Notes: generated from the sequence alone by a model not told the origin. 64,000 bases of DNA from Achromobacter aegrifaciens (GCF_902859735.1 NZ_CADIJY010000021.1:1-64000); one strand, 5' to 3'. Counted from the first letter of the stretch, positions 18,132 through 27,633 are shown. Numbers and translations: made by a program.

Positions 18132-19511
18132 TCAGAAGAACGACGCCGAGACTTGGAACAGCTTTTCCACGCGCGGCATCTGCCGGCGCGAGGGCACGAA
18201 GACGATGACGTGGTCGTCGGATTCGATCACGGTGTCGGCGTCCGGCAGGATGATTTCGTCCTCCCGCACCAGCGCGCCGATGCTGGCGCCCTTGGGCAGG
18301 CTGATCTGCCCGACCGCGCGCCCCACCACCTTGGAGGTGGAGCGGTCGCCGTGGGCGATGGCCTCCAGCGCTTCCGCCACGCCCTGGCGCAGCCGGTGCA
18401 CGGCGGCCACGTCGCCACGGCGCACATGCCGCAGGAGTTCGCTCATGGTGGCCTGGGATGGCGACACGGCGATGTCGATATGGCTGCCCTGCATCAGTTC
18501 GCCGTAGGCCTGGCGGTTGATCAGCGCGATCACCTTGCGCGCGCCCAGGCGCTTGGCCAGCAGCGAGGACATGATGTTGTCCTCGTCGTCGCTGGTCAGC
18601 GCCAGCCAGGTGTCCATGTCCTCGATGTTCTCGCGTTCCAGCAGCGCCTCGTCGGTGCCGCTGCCGTGCAGCACCAGCACGCTGTCGGGCAACTGGGTCG
18701 CCAGGTATTCGCAGCGCTTCTGGTCGCGCTCGATGATGCGGACGCTGTATTTTTCCTCGGCCAGTTGGCGCGCCAGGCGCAGGCCGATGTTGCCGCCGCC
18801 CGCGATCATCACGCGACGCACGGCACGCTCGGCCTCACGCAGCTGCCGAACGGCGCGGCGCGCATCGCGCGAGTCCACCACCAGCACCACCTCGTCGCCC
18901 GGGGCGACGACGGTACCGCTGCCGGCCCGCAGCGGCCTGCCGCCGCGCAGCACGTCGATCACGCGCGCCTTCACGTCGGGCCAGACGTCGCGCAGCTTGT
19001 CGACCGGCGAATGGGCCATCGGGCTGCCCGCCCCGACCCGCACGGTCACGACGCTGACCCGGCCTTCGGCGAACTCCACCACCTGCAGGGCCTCGGGAAA
19101 TTCGATCAGGCTGTGCAGATAGGTGGTGACGCTGCGCTCGGGGCTGATCAGGGCGTCGATGCAGAAGCCCTCTTCGCTCATGAGTTCCGGGTGTTCGGCG
19201 AACTCCACCGAACGGATGCGGGCAATGCGGCGGGGAATGTTGAACAGCTGGCGCGCGATCTTGCAGGCCACCATATTGGCCGAATCCGAGGCCGCACAGG
19301 CGATCAGCAGGTCGGTGTCGGCGGCGCCAGCGGCCTCCAGCACCGAAACCTGCGAGCCGTCGCCATGGACGACGCGCAGGTCAAAGTGTTCTTGCAGGTA
19401 TTGGAGCTGGACAGGATCCGAATCGATCACCGTGATGTCGTTCTCTTCGGACACCAGGTTCTCGGCCACGCTGGTGCCTACGCGACCAGCGCCCATGATC
19501 AGGATCTTCAT
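18132..19511 (-). CDS. trkA: Trk system gating subunit TrkA
   Basis: A 459-residue peripheral protein that binds NAD(H) or nucleotides and gates TrkH. Two repeated RCK units are visible: GAGRVG at residues 7-12 with its TrkA_C domain, then GGGNIG near 235 with a second TrkA_C domain. The ATG overlaps the stop of the ntrX-like gene by 4 nt, so translation is coupled. trkA downstream of ntrYX is a known arrangement in alphaproteobacteria as well. Confidence 0.95.
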   Translation of the reverse strand: MKILIMGAGRVGTSVAENLVSEENDITVIDSDPVQLQYLQEHFDLRVVHGDGSQVSVLEAAGAADTDLLIACAASDSANMVACKIARQLFNIPRRIARIRSVEFAEHPELMSEEGFCIDALISPERSVTTYLHSLIEFPEALQVVEFAEGRVSVVTVRVGAGSPMAHSPVDKLRDVWPDVKARVIDVLRGGRPLRAGSGTVVAPGDEVVLVVDSRDARRAVRQLREAERAVRRVMIAGGGNIGLRLARQLAEEKYSVRIIERDQKRCEYLATQLPDSVLVLHGSGTDEALLERENIEDMDTWLALTSDDEDNIMSSLLAKRLGARKVIALINRQAYGELMQGSHIDIAVSPSQATMSELLRHVRRGDVAAVHRLRQGVAEALEAIAHGDRSTSKVVGRAVGQISLPKGASIGALVREDEIILPDADTVIESDDHVIVFVPSRRQMPRVEKLFQVSASFF

Positions 19512-20200
19512 GAGCTCCGCTTGCGGGCGGACTCGATGCCCAATTGCTTGAGCTTGCGGTACAGGTGGGTGCGTTCCAGCCCCGTGCGTTCCGACACGCG
19601 GGTCATGCTGTGGCTTTCGCGGACCAGGTGGTATTCAAAATAGATGCGCTCGAATTCGTCGCGCGCCTCGCGCAGCGGTTGGTCCAGCGAAATGCTGCCC
19701 AGTTGGCCGTTGGACGTGACGGGGACTTCATTGGACGGCGCGGCGGCCTGGACCGGGGGATCGAGTTCGTCTTCCAGCGCCACCGCGGGGCTGGCCACGG
19801 CCGAATGCGCGGCGGCAGGCGCCGGATGCGGCGCGCGGCCGCGCGCCAGGCCGGCGGCGACCGTCTTCAGGAGGCGCTGCAGCGTGATCGGCTTTTCAAG
19901 GAAGTCCATGGCGCCGATGCGCGTGGCTTCGACTGCCGTGTCGATGGTGGCATGGCCGCTCATCATGATCACGGGCATGTCCAGCAGGCCTTGCGAGCCC
20001 CATTCCTTGAGCAGGCTGACGCCGTCCGTGTCCGGCATCCAGATGTCCAGCAACACCAGGTCAGGACGCATGCGCAAGCGTGCGGCGCGCGCTTGCGCCG
20101 CGTTTTCAGCCAGCTCGACCGTGTGTCCTTCGTCGTATAGGATTTCCGACAAAAGCTCGCGTATACCGACTTCGTCGTCAACCACCAGAATTCTGGCCAT
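19508..20200 (-). CDS. NtrX-like response regulator without AAA+ domain
   Basis: A 230-residue DNA-binding response regulator. The receiver domain (1-120) has acidic residues D8/D9, phospho-acceptor D52 (LLDIWMPD) and K103. A proline/alanine-rich linker (about 121-170) leads to a Fis-type helix-turn-helix (about 185-222, with LERTHLYRKLKQLGI). The HTH and the neighbouring kinase match NtrX, but the 230-residue sigma54-interacting AAA+ module is absent, so it cannot act as a classical enhancer-binding protein. Overall design resembles RegA/PrrA. It follows ntrY by 11 bases and overlaps trkA by 4. Confidence 0.88.
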   Translation of the reverse strand: MARILVVDDEVGIRELLSEILYDEGHTVELAENAAQARAARLRMRPDLVLLDIWMPDTDGVSLLKEWGSQGLLDMPVIMMSGHATIDTAVEATRIGAMDFLEKPITLQRLLKTVAAGLARGRAPHPAPAAAHSAVASPAVALEDELDPPVQAAAPSNEVPVTSNGQLGSISLDQPLREARDEFERIYFEYHLVRESHSMTRVSERTGLERTHLYRKLKQLGIESARKRSS

Positions 20201-20211
20201 AAAGCATCCAC

Positions 20212-22527
20212 CTATTGCGTAGCCGCATTATCCTTTTCTTGCGCGGTCGCGTCCATAGTATCGGCCTCGGAAGCCAGCCGGGTCAACAATATGGAGATCC
20301 GCGCGCCCCCTTCCTTGCGGTTCGCAAGGTCTATACGCCCGCCGTGTTCTTCCACGATCTTGCGTACGATTGCCAATCCTAACCCAGTCCCGTGGGACTT
20401 GGTGGTGACGTAGGGCTCGAACGCGCGCTGCATGACCTGGGGAGGAAAGCCCGGGCCCGTGTCGGCGACCGTGAACCTGAGCGCCTGATGGGCCGCCCGG
20501 TCGGGCTGCTCGCTGCGCATGAGCTGCGTGGTCACGCTGACCCGCCCTTGCCCGCCCTGCTCGGCGATCGCGTCGCGGGCATTGGACATCAGGTTATGGA
20601 TCACCTGCCGCAACTGGGTGGGATCGCCCTCGATGGGCGGCAGGTCCGGCGCCAGCGTCACGTCCAGATTCAGGGCCTTTTCGGCCAGGCGCGACGAACC
20701 GCCTTCGGGCTCCCAGCCGTACAGCGACAGCACGTCCGCCACCAGGGCGTTGAAGTCGATGCGTTGCATCACGGCCGGCGGCGTGCGGGCATATTCGCGG
20801 AAGTCGTCCACCATCTGCTTGAGCGATGCCACCTGGTTGACGATGGTATTGGTAGACCGTGCCACGATCTGGGCCTCGGCGGGAGGCAGCTTGCCCTCCA
20901 GCTTCATCGCCAGGCGCTCGGCCGATAGCTGGATCGGCGTAAGCGGGTTCTTGATCTCGTGCGCCAGCCTGCGGGCGACTTCGCCCCAGGCCACGGTCCG
21001 GTTGGCCGAGATCACTTCCGTGATGTCGTCAAACACCACCAGATAGCCGTTGCCGCGCCCGTCCACGCGCAGATGCGTGCCGCGCGCCAGCAGGGTCAGG
21101 GGCTGCGAGCCAGCGGGCGCGTCGTCCTGGCCCGGGGCGATCTCGAATTGCTGCTGCCAGTGCTGGCGCTCGGACCCCACCGCGGCGTGGGCGGAAAAAG
21201 CCTGCCGCACGATGTTGGCGAACTCCAGCATGCCGGCCACGGTTTCCAGCGGCCGTCCGATCACCGAGCGCAGGTCCGCGCCCAGGATGGTCTGGGCGCC
21301 CTGGTTGACGGTGGTGACGCGGAACGATTCGTCGAACACCAGCACCCCGGAGGATAGGTTCGACAGCACGCTTTCCAGATAGACATTGGAGCGTTCCAGC
21401 TGCTGCCGGTTGCTCTCGACCATGCGGCGGGCCTCGTCGAGCTGGCGTGTCATGGCGTTGAACGAACGCGTGAGCTGGCCGACTTCGTCGCGCTCGGGCG
21501 GCTCGGGCAAGGGCCGGTAGTCGCCCACGCCCACGGCCTGCGTGCCGCCCGCCAGGCTGAGCAGCGGGCGCACCAGCCGCTTGGACAATGAGAGCGCCAC
21601 CGCGATGGCGCCGAAGGCCGCCAGCAGCAAGGCCAGGGTCAGGGTGATGCCGTACAGCTTGCGCAAGCCCAGCCGCGACAGCGCCAGCTCCTGGTAGTCG
21701 CGAAAACCCTGCTGCACCAGATTGGCGTTGTGGGCGATCTGCTCGGGTACCGGCTGCAGCAGCTGCAGCCAACGCGGTTCGGATGCCGGTCCCAACAGGT
21801 TGTCGTAGCGGTCGGGGCCGGTCAGCGGAATCACCACCCGCAGGTGCAGCCCGCCTTCAGCGCCGGGGGTCACCGGGTCATCGGCCTCGGCGGCGGAGTA
21901 GCCGCGCGCCAGCCGCAGCTGGTTCATGACGGTGGACGGCGGCATCGCGGGCAGCAATTGCCCGTACTGGCTGGTGGAGAACGCGATCATGCGCCCGCTG
22001 CCGGTAAAGACCATGGCTTCCTGCACGCCGTTGGCCTCGCGCAGCCGCGTCAAGGCGAGCGTCACGCCGCTGTCGGAACTGCGGTTCAGTTCCATCGCCA
22101 TGGAGCGCGCACGCGCGTCCAGGTCGGCCAGCAGCGAATCCAGCGCGGCGCGGCCCAGGTTCAGGCCCGCCTCCAGCGCCGTGTCCACGCGCACGTTGAA
22201 CCAGGATTCGATCGAGCGCGACATGAACTGCACCGACACGGTGTAGATCAGGGCGCCGGGCACCACGCCGATCAGCGCAAACGCCAGGGAAAAACGGGCC
22301 GTCAGCCGCGCGCCGAACTGGCGTCGACGGATCTGCCGCGCCAGCCTCACGGTCAGCGCCACCACCCAGATGAAGAGCGCCAGCGCAAAAATGCCATTCA
22401 GCACCAGCAGCGTGTCGTAGTAGCGCGCAAAGCGCGAGGCATTGCCGGTGGACCACGCCAACAGCCCCAGCAATGCCAGGCCGCTTGCGGCGCCAACCAT
22501 CAGGGCCAGCCGAAGCACAAGCCTCAT
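20212..22527 (-). CDS. NtrY-like sensor histidine kinase
   Basis: A 771-residue membrane kinase. Two N-terminal hydrophobic helices, a third at about 85-110, a periplasmic or dimerisation region, a further membrane helix near 300, a HAMP linker (about 319-370), a PAS domain (about 370-470), a HisKA H-box AHEIKNPLTPI near residue 522, and an HATPase with NLMSNARDAI near 652, DTGPGFP and GTGLGLAIV. The ATG at 22527 overlaps the stop of the DUF4390 gene by 4 nt and is preferred to an earlier in-frame codon inside that gene. It should phosphorylate the NtrX-like regulator encoded 11 bases downstream; its signal is unknown. Confidence 0.9.
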   Translation of the reverse strand: MRLVLRLALMVGAASGLALLGLLAWSTGNASRFARYYDTLLVLNGIFALALFIWVVALTVRLARQIRRRQFGARLTARFSLAFALIGVVPGALIYTVSVQFMSRSIESWFNVRVDTALEAGLNLGRAALDSLLADLDARARSMAMELNRSSDSGVTLALTRLREANGVQEAMVFTGSGRMIAFSTSQYGQLLPAMPPSTVMNQLRLARGYSAAEADDPVTPGAEGGLHLRVVIPLTGPDRYDNLLGPASEPRWLQLLQPVPEQIAHNANLVQQGFRDYQELALSRLGLRKLYGITLTLALLLAAFGAIAVALSLSKRLVRPLLSLAGGTQAVGVGDYRPLPEPPERDEVGQLTRSFNAMTRQLDEARRMVESNRQQLERSNVYLESVLSNLSSGVLVFDESFRVTTVNQGAQTILGADLRSVIGRPLETVAGMLEFANIVRQAFSAHAAVGSERQHWQQQFEIAPGQDDAPAGSQPLTLLARGTHLRVDGRGNGYLVVFDDITEVISANRTVAWGEVARRLAHEIKNPLTPIQLSAERLAMKLEGKLPPAEAQIVARSTNTIVNQVASLKQMVDDFREYARTPPAVMQRIDFNALVADVLSLYGWEPEGGSSRLAEKALNLDVTLAPDLPPIEGDPTQLRQVIHNLMSNARDAIAEQGGQGRVSVTTQLMRSEQPDRAAHQALRFTVADTGPGFPPQVMQRAFEPYVTTKSHGTGLGLAIVRKIVEEHGGRIDLANRKEGGARISILLTRLASEADTMDATAQEKDNAATQ

Positions 22528-23114
22528 GACGGGTCTTTCTCCTTGTCGCTGAGCACGAACGTGAAGTCCATCCACGGCGTCGACTGTACCCAGGAGCTGC
22601 TGTTCAGGGCGTTGACCTGGAAGGGCCGCGGCAGCAGCGACGTATCCAGGCGCAGGCGCAACTGGCCGCCGTACAGCACGCCCGCATCGAAGTCGGCGGC
22701 GTCCGCCACCGGCCAGTTGCGGATATGCCGGATGACCCCCATGGCGTCATCCAGCGAGGCGACTGGAAAGGTAAGTTCGCCCACGCCCACCCGCCATTGC
22801 CGGGTCAGGGCGTTGTAGATGATGCGCCAGGTGCGGGACGTGTCGACCAGGGACTTGTCGAACCACCACCAGCGTTCGCGCGTGACGGTGAGGTCGGCGG
22901 TGAGATACAGCGGCACTCCGCGCTGGGCGGCTTCGCGCAGCTGCGAGTTCAGTTCGAACTCGATGTCCGCGTCGATCTGGAGCTGGCCGTCTCGAACCGC
23001 CGGGCGAACTTCGGTGACCTTGGGTTCCGCCCCATGCGCCTGCCCGCCCGGCACGAAGGAAAGCAAGGCAGATGCGAGCAACAACCCGAGAAATAAGCGC
23101 GGAATAATGGACAT
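22524..23114 (-). CDS. DUF4390 domain protein (secreted)
   Basis: A 196-residue protein with a signal peptide (residues 1-26, ending AHG or QAHGA), then a beta-rich DUF4390 domain containing IDADIEFELNSQLREAAQRG (residues 48-67) and RWWWFDKS near 83. Function is not known. The family is regularly found between rsmB and ntrY in betaproteobacteria, so it may deliver a periplasmic cue to the NtrY-like kinase; that is inference from position only. Its stop overlaps the kinase start. Confidence 0.85.
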   Translation of the reverse strand: MSIIPRLFLGLLLASALLSFVPGGQAHGAEPKVTEVRPAVRDGQLQIDADIEFELNSQLREAAQRGVPLYLTADLTVTRERWWWFDKSLVDTSRTWRIIYNALTRQWRVGVGELTFPVASLDDAMGVIRHIRNWPVADAADFDAGVLYGGQLRLRLDTSLLPRPFQVNALNSSSWVQSTPWMDFTFVLSDKEKDPS

Positions 23115-23154
23115 ACGGCACCGGAACTACGTCATGCCCCCTATTCTTGGCGAT

Positions 23155-24492
23155 TCAGGACTGCTTGGCAAACAAGGCGTAGAAAAACCCGTCGCGCTGC
23201 GCCGCAGGTGTTGCATCGACCGCAACTGGCAGCAATTGGCCGGGCGCGTCCAGGCGCTGCGCCTCCGGATGGCGCTGCATGAACTCCAGCGCCTGGCGCG
23301 TACCCTCGATCGGGAAGATCGAGCAGGTCACGTAAAGCAGCCGCCCACCGGGCGCCACGGTGCGCCAGAGCGCGTCCAGGATGCTGGCCTGCAGGGTGGC
23401 CGTGCGACGCACGTCGTTCTCGCGCCGCAGCCAGCGGATGTCGGGATGGCGGCGCACGATGCCCGAGGCCGTGCAGGGGACGTCGGCCAGCACGGCGTCG
23501 AACGGCTTGCCGTCCCACCAGGCGTCCAGGTCTGCCGCATCCGCCGCTTTCAACTGGACACGATCGCTTGCCAGACCCAGCCGGTCCAGGTTCTGCCCGA
23601 CGCGGGCCAGCCGGTCGGCGTCGGCATCCAGCGCCAGCAGGTCGATATCGGCCAGCTCCAGCAGGTGGGCGGTCTTGCCGCCAGGGGCCGAGCAGGCGTC
23701 CAGCACCCGCATGCCGTCGGCAGGCGCCAGCAGTTCGGCCGCCAGTTGCGCGCCGGCGTCCTGCACCGACCACCAGCCCTCGGCAAAGCCGGGCAGTTGC
23801 GTGACCGGCTTGGGCGTGGCCAGTACCAGGCCGGACTGGCCCACAGGTTCGGCCGCCAGGCCGGCGGCCTGGAAGGCGGCCAACACCTGCTCGCGGCTGG
23901 CGCGGCGACGATTGACCCGCAGGGTCAGCGGCGCGGGCACATTGGCCGCAGCCAGGATCTCGCGCCATTCCCGCGGATAGGCCACGCTCAGCTGCTTGAC
24001 CCACCAGCCGGGGTGGTTCCATTGGGCCTCGGGGCTGTCCGCCACGGCAGCCTCGAGCGCCGCGCGCTCGCGCAGGAAACGACGCAGGCAGGCGTTGAGC
24101 ATGCCCTTATAGGAAGCCAGGGCGCGGCTGCGGGAGGCCGCCGTCACGGCCTGGTCCACCACCGTGTGCGCCGCGTAGACCGGCATGCCCGGCAGGGCGG
24201 CGGCGGCATCGCCTTCTTCCTTCAGCAGGGTCAGCGACACCAGCAACAAAGATTCGAACAACACGCTGGGATAGCGCTGCACCATCTCGCGGCCCACGGC
24301 GTCGGCCCAGCCCAGGTAACGCATGGCATGGAACGACACGGCCTGCGTGGCGGGCCGCAGGGCCGATTCCACGTCGGCCAACGCGTCCGTCAGGGAGCGG
24401 CCGTCCAGCACGCCCTCGACCACCTCCGCGCTGGAAAGCAGGACGGAGGACAGCGGAGGGGCCAGATTGGGGGAGTCGGAACGCGTGGACAT
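23155..24492 (-). CDS. rsmB: 16S rRNA (cytosine(967)-C5)-methyltransferase
   Basis: A 445-residue enzyme: a NusB-like RNA-binding domain (about 20-165) followed by a Rossmann methyltransferase with DACSAPGGKTAHLLEL near residue 263. Two conserved cysteines are present, one in VPCTASG (about 340) and one in VTCSIFP (about 390); the latter position is the nucleophile in the family. First gene of the six-gene run through trkH. In E. coli it is directly flanked by fmt and trkA. Confidence 0.95.
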   Translation of the reverse strand: MSTRSDSPNLAPPLSSVLLSSAEVVEGVLDGRSLTDALADVESALRPATQAVSFHAMRYLGWADAVGREMVQRYPSVLFESLLLVSLTLLKEEGDAAAALPGMPVYAAHTVVDQAVTAASRSRALASYKGMLNACLRRFLRERAALEAAVADSPEAQWNHPGWWVKQLSVAYPREWREILAAANVPAPLTLRVNRRRASREQVLAAFQAAGLAAEPVGQSGLVLATPKPVTQLPGFAEGWWSVQDAGAQLAAELLAPADGMRVLDACSAPGGKTAHLLELADIDLLALDADADRLARVGQNLDRLGLASDRVQLKAADAADLDAWWDGKPFDAVLADVPCTASGIVRRHPDIRWLRRENDVRRTATLQASILDALWRTVAPGGRLLYVTCSIFPIEGTRQALEFMQRHPEAQRLDAPGQLLPVAVDATPAAQRDGFFYALFAKQS

Positions 24493-24584
24493 GATGCAAA
24501 TTCAGGAGATAAGACCGCTATGGTAGCCGGACCTGGACGAATGGCGGCCGTCGCGGCACACTGGCCCCAGCCACGGAGCCCCTC

Positions 24585-25217
24585 ATGACCCTCGCCACCC
24601 TGCTGCTCTTCATCCTGGCCTCGGCCGTCACCATCATCACGCCGGGCCCCACCGTCCTGCTCGCCATGAGCAACGGTTCGCGCCACGGCGTGCGCGCTGC
24701 CTGCTGGGGCATGGCCGGCGCGGTGCTGGCCGACCTGGTCCTGATCGGCGCGGTGGCGTCGGGCCTGGGCGTGGTGCTGGCGGCGTCCGAAATCGCCTTC
24801 CAGCTCATCAAATGGGTGGGCGCGGCCTATCTGGCGTACCTGGGCTGGAAGATGCTGCGCTCGGACGCGGCGCTGGTCATGCCCGCCGCCCAGGCGGATG
24901 CCCGGCGTCCGGCCGGCCTGGCGCTGGGCCTGCGCAGCTTCGCGGTGGCGCTGACCAACCCCAAGGCGCTGCTGTTCATGTCCGCCTTCCTGCCCCAGTT
25001 CATCAATCCCGCCGCCCCTCTGCTGGCGCAGTACGCCGTACTGGCCGGGGTCATGGCGCTAATGAACATCGCCGTGATGCTGGCCTACGCCGCGCTGGGC
25101 GCGCAGATGGTGCGCGCCTTCCAGGGCGCTGGCCTGCGCTGGCTGAACCGCGTCTGCGGGGGACTGCTGATCGGGCTGGCGGGGACGCTGGCGCTGTATC
25201 GGCGCAGCGCGCCTTGA
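24585..25217 (+). CDS. LysE/RhtB-family amino-acid exporter
   Basis: A 210-residue inner-membrane exporter with about six hydrophobic segments. The N-terminal TPGPTVLLAMSNGSRHG signature (residues 20-36) and LTNPKALLFMSAFLPQF (residues 123-139) define the family, which exports amino acids such as threonine, homoserine lactone or lysine. Divergent from rsmB with 92 bases between. Substrate cannot be assigned. Confidence 0.9.
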   Translation: MTLATLLLFILASAVTIITPGPTVLLAMSNGSRHGVRAACWGMAGAVLADLVLIGAVASGLGVVLAASEIAFQLIKWVGAAYLAYLGWKMLRSDAALVMPAAQADARRPAGLALGLRSFAVALTNPKALLFMSAFLPQFINPAAPLLAQYAVLAGVMALMNIAVMLAYAALGAQMVRAFQGAGLRWLNRVCGGLLIGLAGTLALYRRSAP

Positions 25218-25374
25218 TGCAACCTCGATTCCAAATCCCGCACGGATACACGTTGGGCAGCACCCAACAACGCGGATGCATCGGTCCGCCTCGCGACCGC
25301 ACTACGCGCGGGGATGATTCCTGATAGCAGGCACATCGCGCTAAGCGCCCCGCGCTCGACCTACGGCAATGCCG

Positions 25375-25380
25375 TATAAT
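25375..25380 (+). promoter_or_regulatory. TATAAT box upstream of HTH gene and rimO
   Basis: A consensus TATAAT lies 83 bases before the HTH gene in the 245-base gap after the LysE gene. No matching -35 hexamer is seen at 16-18 bases, so the assignment rests on the -10 box and its position. Confidence 0.35.
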
Positions 25381-25462
25381 TAAAAATTCGCCTTCGCCGC
25401 CCATCCTGGTGCGATGGCCTGAACCCTGGGACGCCACACAGGCGCCCGACTTTTGAAGAGCC

Positions 25463-25720
25463 ATGAAGAATGCTGCCCCGACGGCGCGCAGCGTACCGTG
25501 GCAGGCGTCGCATATCAGCGAAGCACGCAGCCGCGTGGGCCTGCCTCAAACGGATTTCGCTGAACTGCTGGGCGTGAGCGTACGCACTCTGCAAGATTGG
25601 GAGCAAGGACGGCGCACCCCCTCGGGCGCGGCGAAGACCCTGCTGCAGGTAGCAATGATGCACCCCGAGACCCTGCGAGAGCTGCCCCCGTGGCCCGCCA
25701 ACGAACACGCTGAATCCTGA
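25463..25720 (+). CDS. HTH (XRE/HigA-type) DNA-binding protein
   Basis: An 85-residue helix-turn-helix protein. QTDFAELLGVSVRTLQDWEQG (residues 29-49; LGVSVRTLQDWEQGRR is the recognition part) is typical of HigA/NadS-type antitoxins. No HigB/RelE-like toxin frame exists in the 245 bases before it or the 83 bases after it. It lies just before rimO on the same strand and could be co-transcribed. It is either an orphan antitoxin or a stand-alone regulator. Confidence 0.8.
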   Translation: MKNAAPTARSVPWQASHISEARSRVGLPQTDFAELLGVSVRTLQDWEQGRRTPSGAAKTLLQVAMMHPETLRELPPWPANEHAES

Positions 25721-25803
25721 GGCCAGCCGCCCCGGCCTCGCCCGACACGAACAACACATCCGCCGCGCGACACGTTTGCCGCGCGATTTTTTGGTGAACG
25801 ACA

Positions 25804-27237
25804 TTGGAAATCCTCGAAACCTCCCGGCCTGGCAAGGGCCCCGGCAAGGCCAACGACGCTGACGCGAACGCGTCCGCCACCTCCGCCCTGGCCGACACCA
25901 TCGCCGCCGCCAACGCCGACGGCCGGACCCCGCGCGTGGGATTCGTTTCCCTGGGCTGTCCCAAGGCCCTGGTCGACTCCGAGCGCATCCTGACCCAACT
26001 GCGCACCGAAGGGTACGTAGTCACGCCCGAGTACAACGATGCCGACGTGGTCGTCGTCAATACCTGCGGCTTCATCGACAGCGCCAAGGCGGAATCGCTG
26101 GAGGCCATTGGCGAAGCCCTGGCCGAGAACGGCAAGGTCATCGTGACCGGCTGCATGGGCGTCGAGGAATCGGTGATCCGCGACGTGCACCCCAGCGTGC
26201 TGGCCGTGACCGGCCCGCAGCAATACGAAGAGGTGGTGCGCGCGGTGCACGAGGCAGCGCCGCCCAAGAAGGACCACAATCCCTACCTGGACCTGGTGCC
26301 GCCCCAAGGCATCAAGCTCACGCCGCGGCACTACGCCTATCTGAAGATTTCGGAAGGCTGTAATCACCGCTGCAGCTTCTGCATCATCCCGTCGATGCGC
26401 GGCGACCTGGTCAGCCGGCCGGTGGGCGATGTGCTCAGCGAAGCCGAGCGCCTGGTCAAGGCGGGCGTGAAGGAATTGCTGGTGATCTCGCAGGACACCA
26501 GCGCCTATGGCGTGGACGTGAAGTACCGCAGCGGCTTCTGGAACGGCCGTCCGGTGAAGACCCGCATGACCGAGCTCTGTACGGCCTTGTCCGAGATGGG
26601 CGTGTGGACGCGCCTGCACTACGTGTATCCGTACCCGCACGTGGACGAAGTGATCCCGCTGATGGCCGAGGGCAAGATCCTGCCCTACCTGGACATCCCG
26701 TTCCAGCACGCCAGCCCGCGCATCCTGAAGGCCATGAAGCGCCCGGCCTTCGAGGACAAGACCCTGGCCCGCATCAAGCGCTGGCGCGAGATCTGTCCGG
26801 ACCTGACGATCCGTTCGACCTTCATCGTCGGCTTCCCCGGAGAAACCGAGGAAGACTTCCAGTACCTGCTGGACTGGATGCAGGAAGCGCAGCTGGACCG
26901 CGTGGGCTGTTTCCAGTATTCGCCGGTGGAAGGCGCGCCCGCGAACCTGCTGGACAATCCGGTGCCGGACGAGGTCAAGCAGGAACGCTGGGAACGCTTC
27001 ATGGAGCTGCAGCAATCGATCTCCGCCGCCCGCCTGGCCAGGAAGGTGGGCCGCGAGATCGACGTGCTGATCGACGAAGTGGACGAAGACGGCGCCGTGG
27101 GCCGCAGCAGCGCCGATGCGCCTGAAATCGACGGCTGCGTCTACGTCAGCTCGGACAAGCCCCTGAAGGCAGGCGATCTGGTGCGCGCCCGCGTCACCGA
27201 TTCCGACGAATACGACCTCTGGGCCGACGCGATCTGA
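25804..27237 (+). CDS. rimO: Ribosomal protein S12 methylthiotransferase RimO
   Basis: A 477-residue radical-SAM enzyme adding a methylthio group to an aspartate of ribosomal protein S12. The N-terminal UPF0004 domain begins [15 protein letters not shown] (near residue 46) with two further cysteines (VNTCGF, GCMG). The radical-SAM cluster motif CNHRCSFC lies near residue 187, and a C-terminal TRAM domain ends the protein. The start is probably the TTG at 25804; no ATG is available before the conserved domain and only a weak GGTG lies upstream. The first 40 residues are an alanine/aspartate-rich extension. Confidence 0.93.
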   Translation: MEILETSRPGKGPGKANDADANASATSALADTIAAANADGRTPRVGFVSLGCPKALVDSERILTQLRTEGYVVTPEYNDADVVVVNTCGFIDSAKAESLEAIGEALAENGKVIVTGCMGVEESVIRDVHPSVLAVTGPQQYEEVVRAVHEAAPPKKDHNPYLDLVPPQGIKLTPRHYAYLKISEGCNHRCSFCIIPSMRGDLVSRPVGDVLSEAERLVKAGVKELLVISQDTSAYGVDVKYRSGFWNGRPVKTRMTELCTALSEMGVWTRLHYVYPYPHVDEVIPLMAEGKILPYLDIPFQHASPRILKAMKRPAFEDKTLARIKRWREICPDLTIRSTFIVGFPGETEEDFQYLLDWMQEAQLDRVGCFQYSPVEGAPANLLDNPVPDEVKQERWERFMELQQSISAARLARKVGREIDVLIDEVDEDGAVGRSSADAPEIDGCVYVSSDKPLKAGDLVRARVTDSDEYDLWADAI

Positions 27238-27272
27238 ATCCGCTCCTGCGCGCGGCGCCCGCCGCGCGCAGC

Positions 27273-27590
27273 TCAGGCTTCCAGCAGCTTGAGCCCAGCC
27301 ACGCCGCCCACGATCATCGCAATGCACAGCAGGCGCGCGGCAGACGGCGAATCCCCGAACAGCATGATTCCCAGCACGGTAATGCCCACTGACCCGATAC
27401 CGGTCCAGATGGCGTAGGCCGTGCCAGCAGGCAGCTGCTTCATGGCCAGCGTCAGCAGGAACACGCTGCCCAGGGCGGCCGCAATGCCGATCACGCTGGG
27501 CCAGAATCGCGTCCAGCCATCCGCATACTTCAAGGCCAGGGCCATCACGATTTCCACCGCGCTCGCGGCGACCAGAATCAACCAGGCCAT
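27273..27590 (-). CDS. gdx: SMR-family exporter, guanidinium type (Gdx/SugE)
   Basis: A 105-residue four-helix membrane protein that works as a dual-topology dimer exchanging guanidinium (or some quaternary amines) for protons. The key glutamate is E13 (AVEIVMALALKY), and GTAYAIWTGIGSVG (residues 59-72) matches SugE/Gdx rather than EmrE. The tryptophan usual after E13 is methionine here. AGGAGG lies 6 bases before the ATG at 27590. Divergent from an HxlR regulator across an 81-base gap that contains a palindromic operator. No guanidine riboswitch structure was recognised. Confidence 0.85.
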   Translation of the reverse strand: MAWLILVAASAVEIVMALALKYADGWTRFWPSVIGIAAALGSVFLLTLAMKQLPAGTAYAIWTGIGSVGITVLGIMLFGDSPSAARLLCIAMIVGGVAGLKLLEA

Positions 27591-27633
27591 TGCGGCCTCC
27601 TGCCAGAACCAGGGAACGGCTAGCTTAGAGACT

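Noticed and set aside
16491-19643. A 1050-codon plus-strand frame rich in glutamine, arginine and histidine
   Set aside because: It runs antisense through trkH and trkA, whose minus-strand proteins are fully conserved; composition is that of a shadow frame.
25218-25462. Possible HigB/RelE toxin gene before the HTH gene
   Set aside because: No frame of useful length or toxin motif is present on either strand in these 245 bases.
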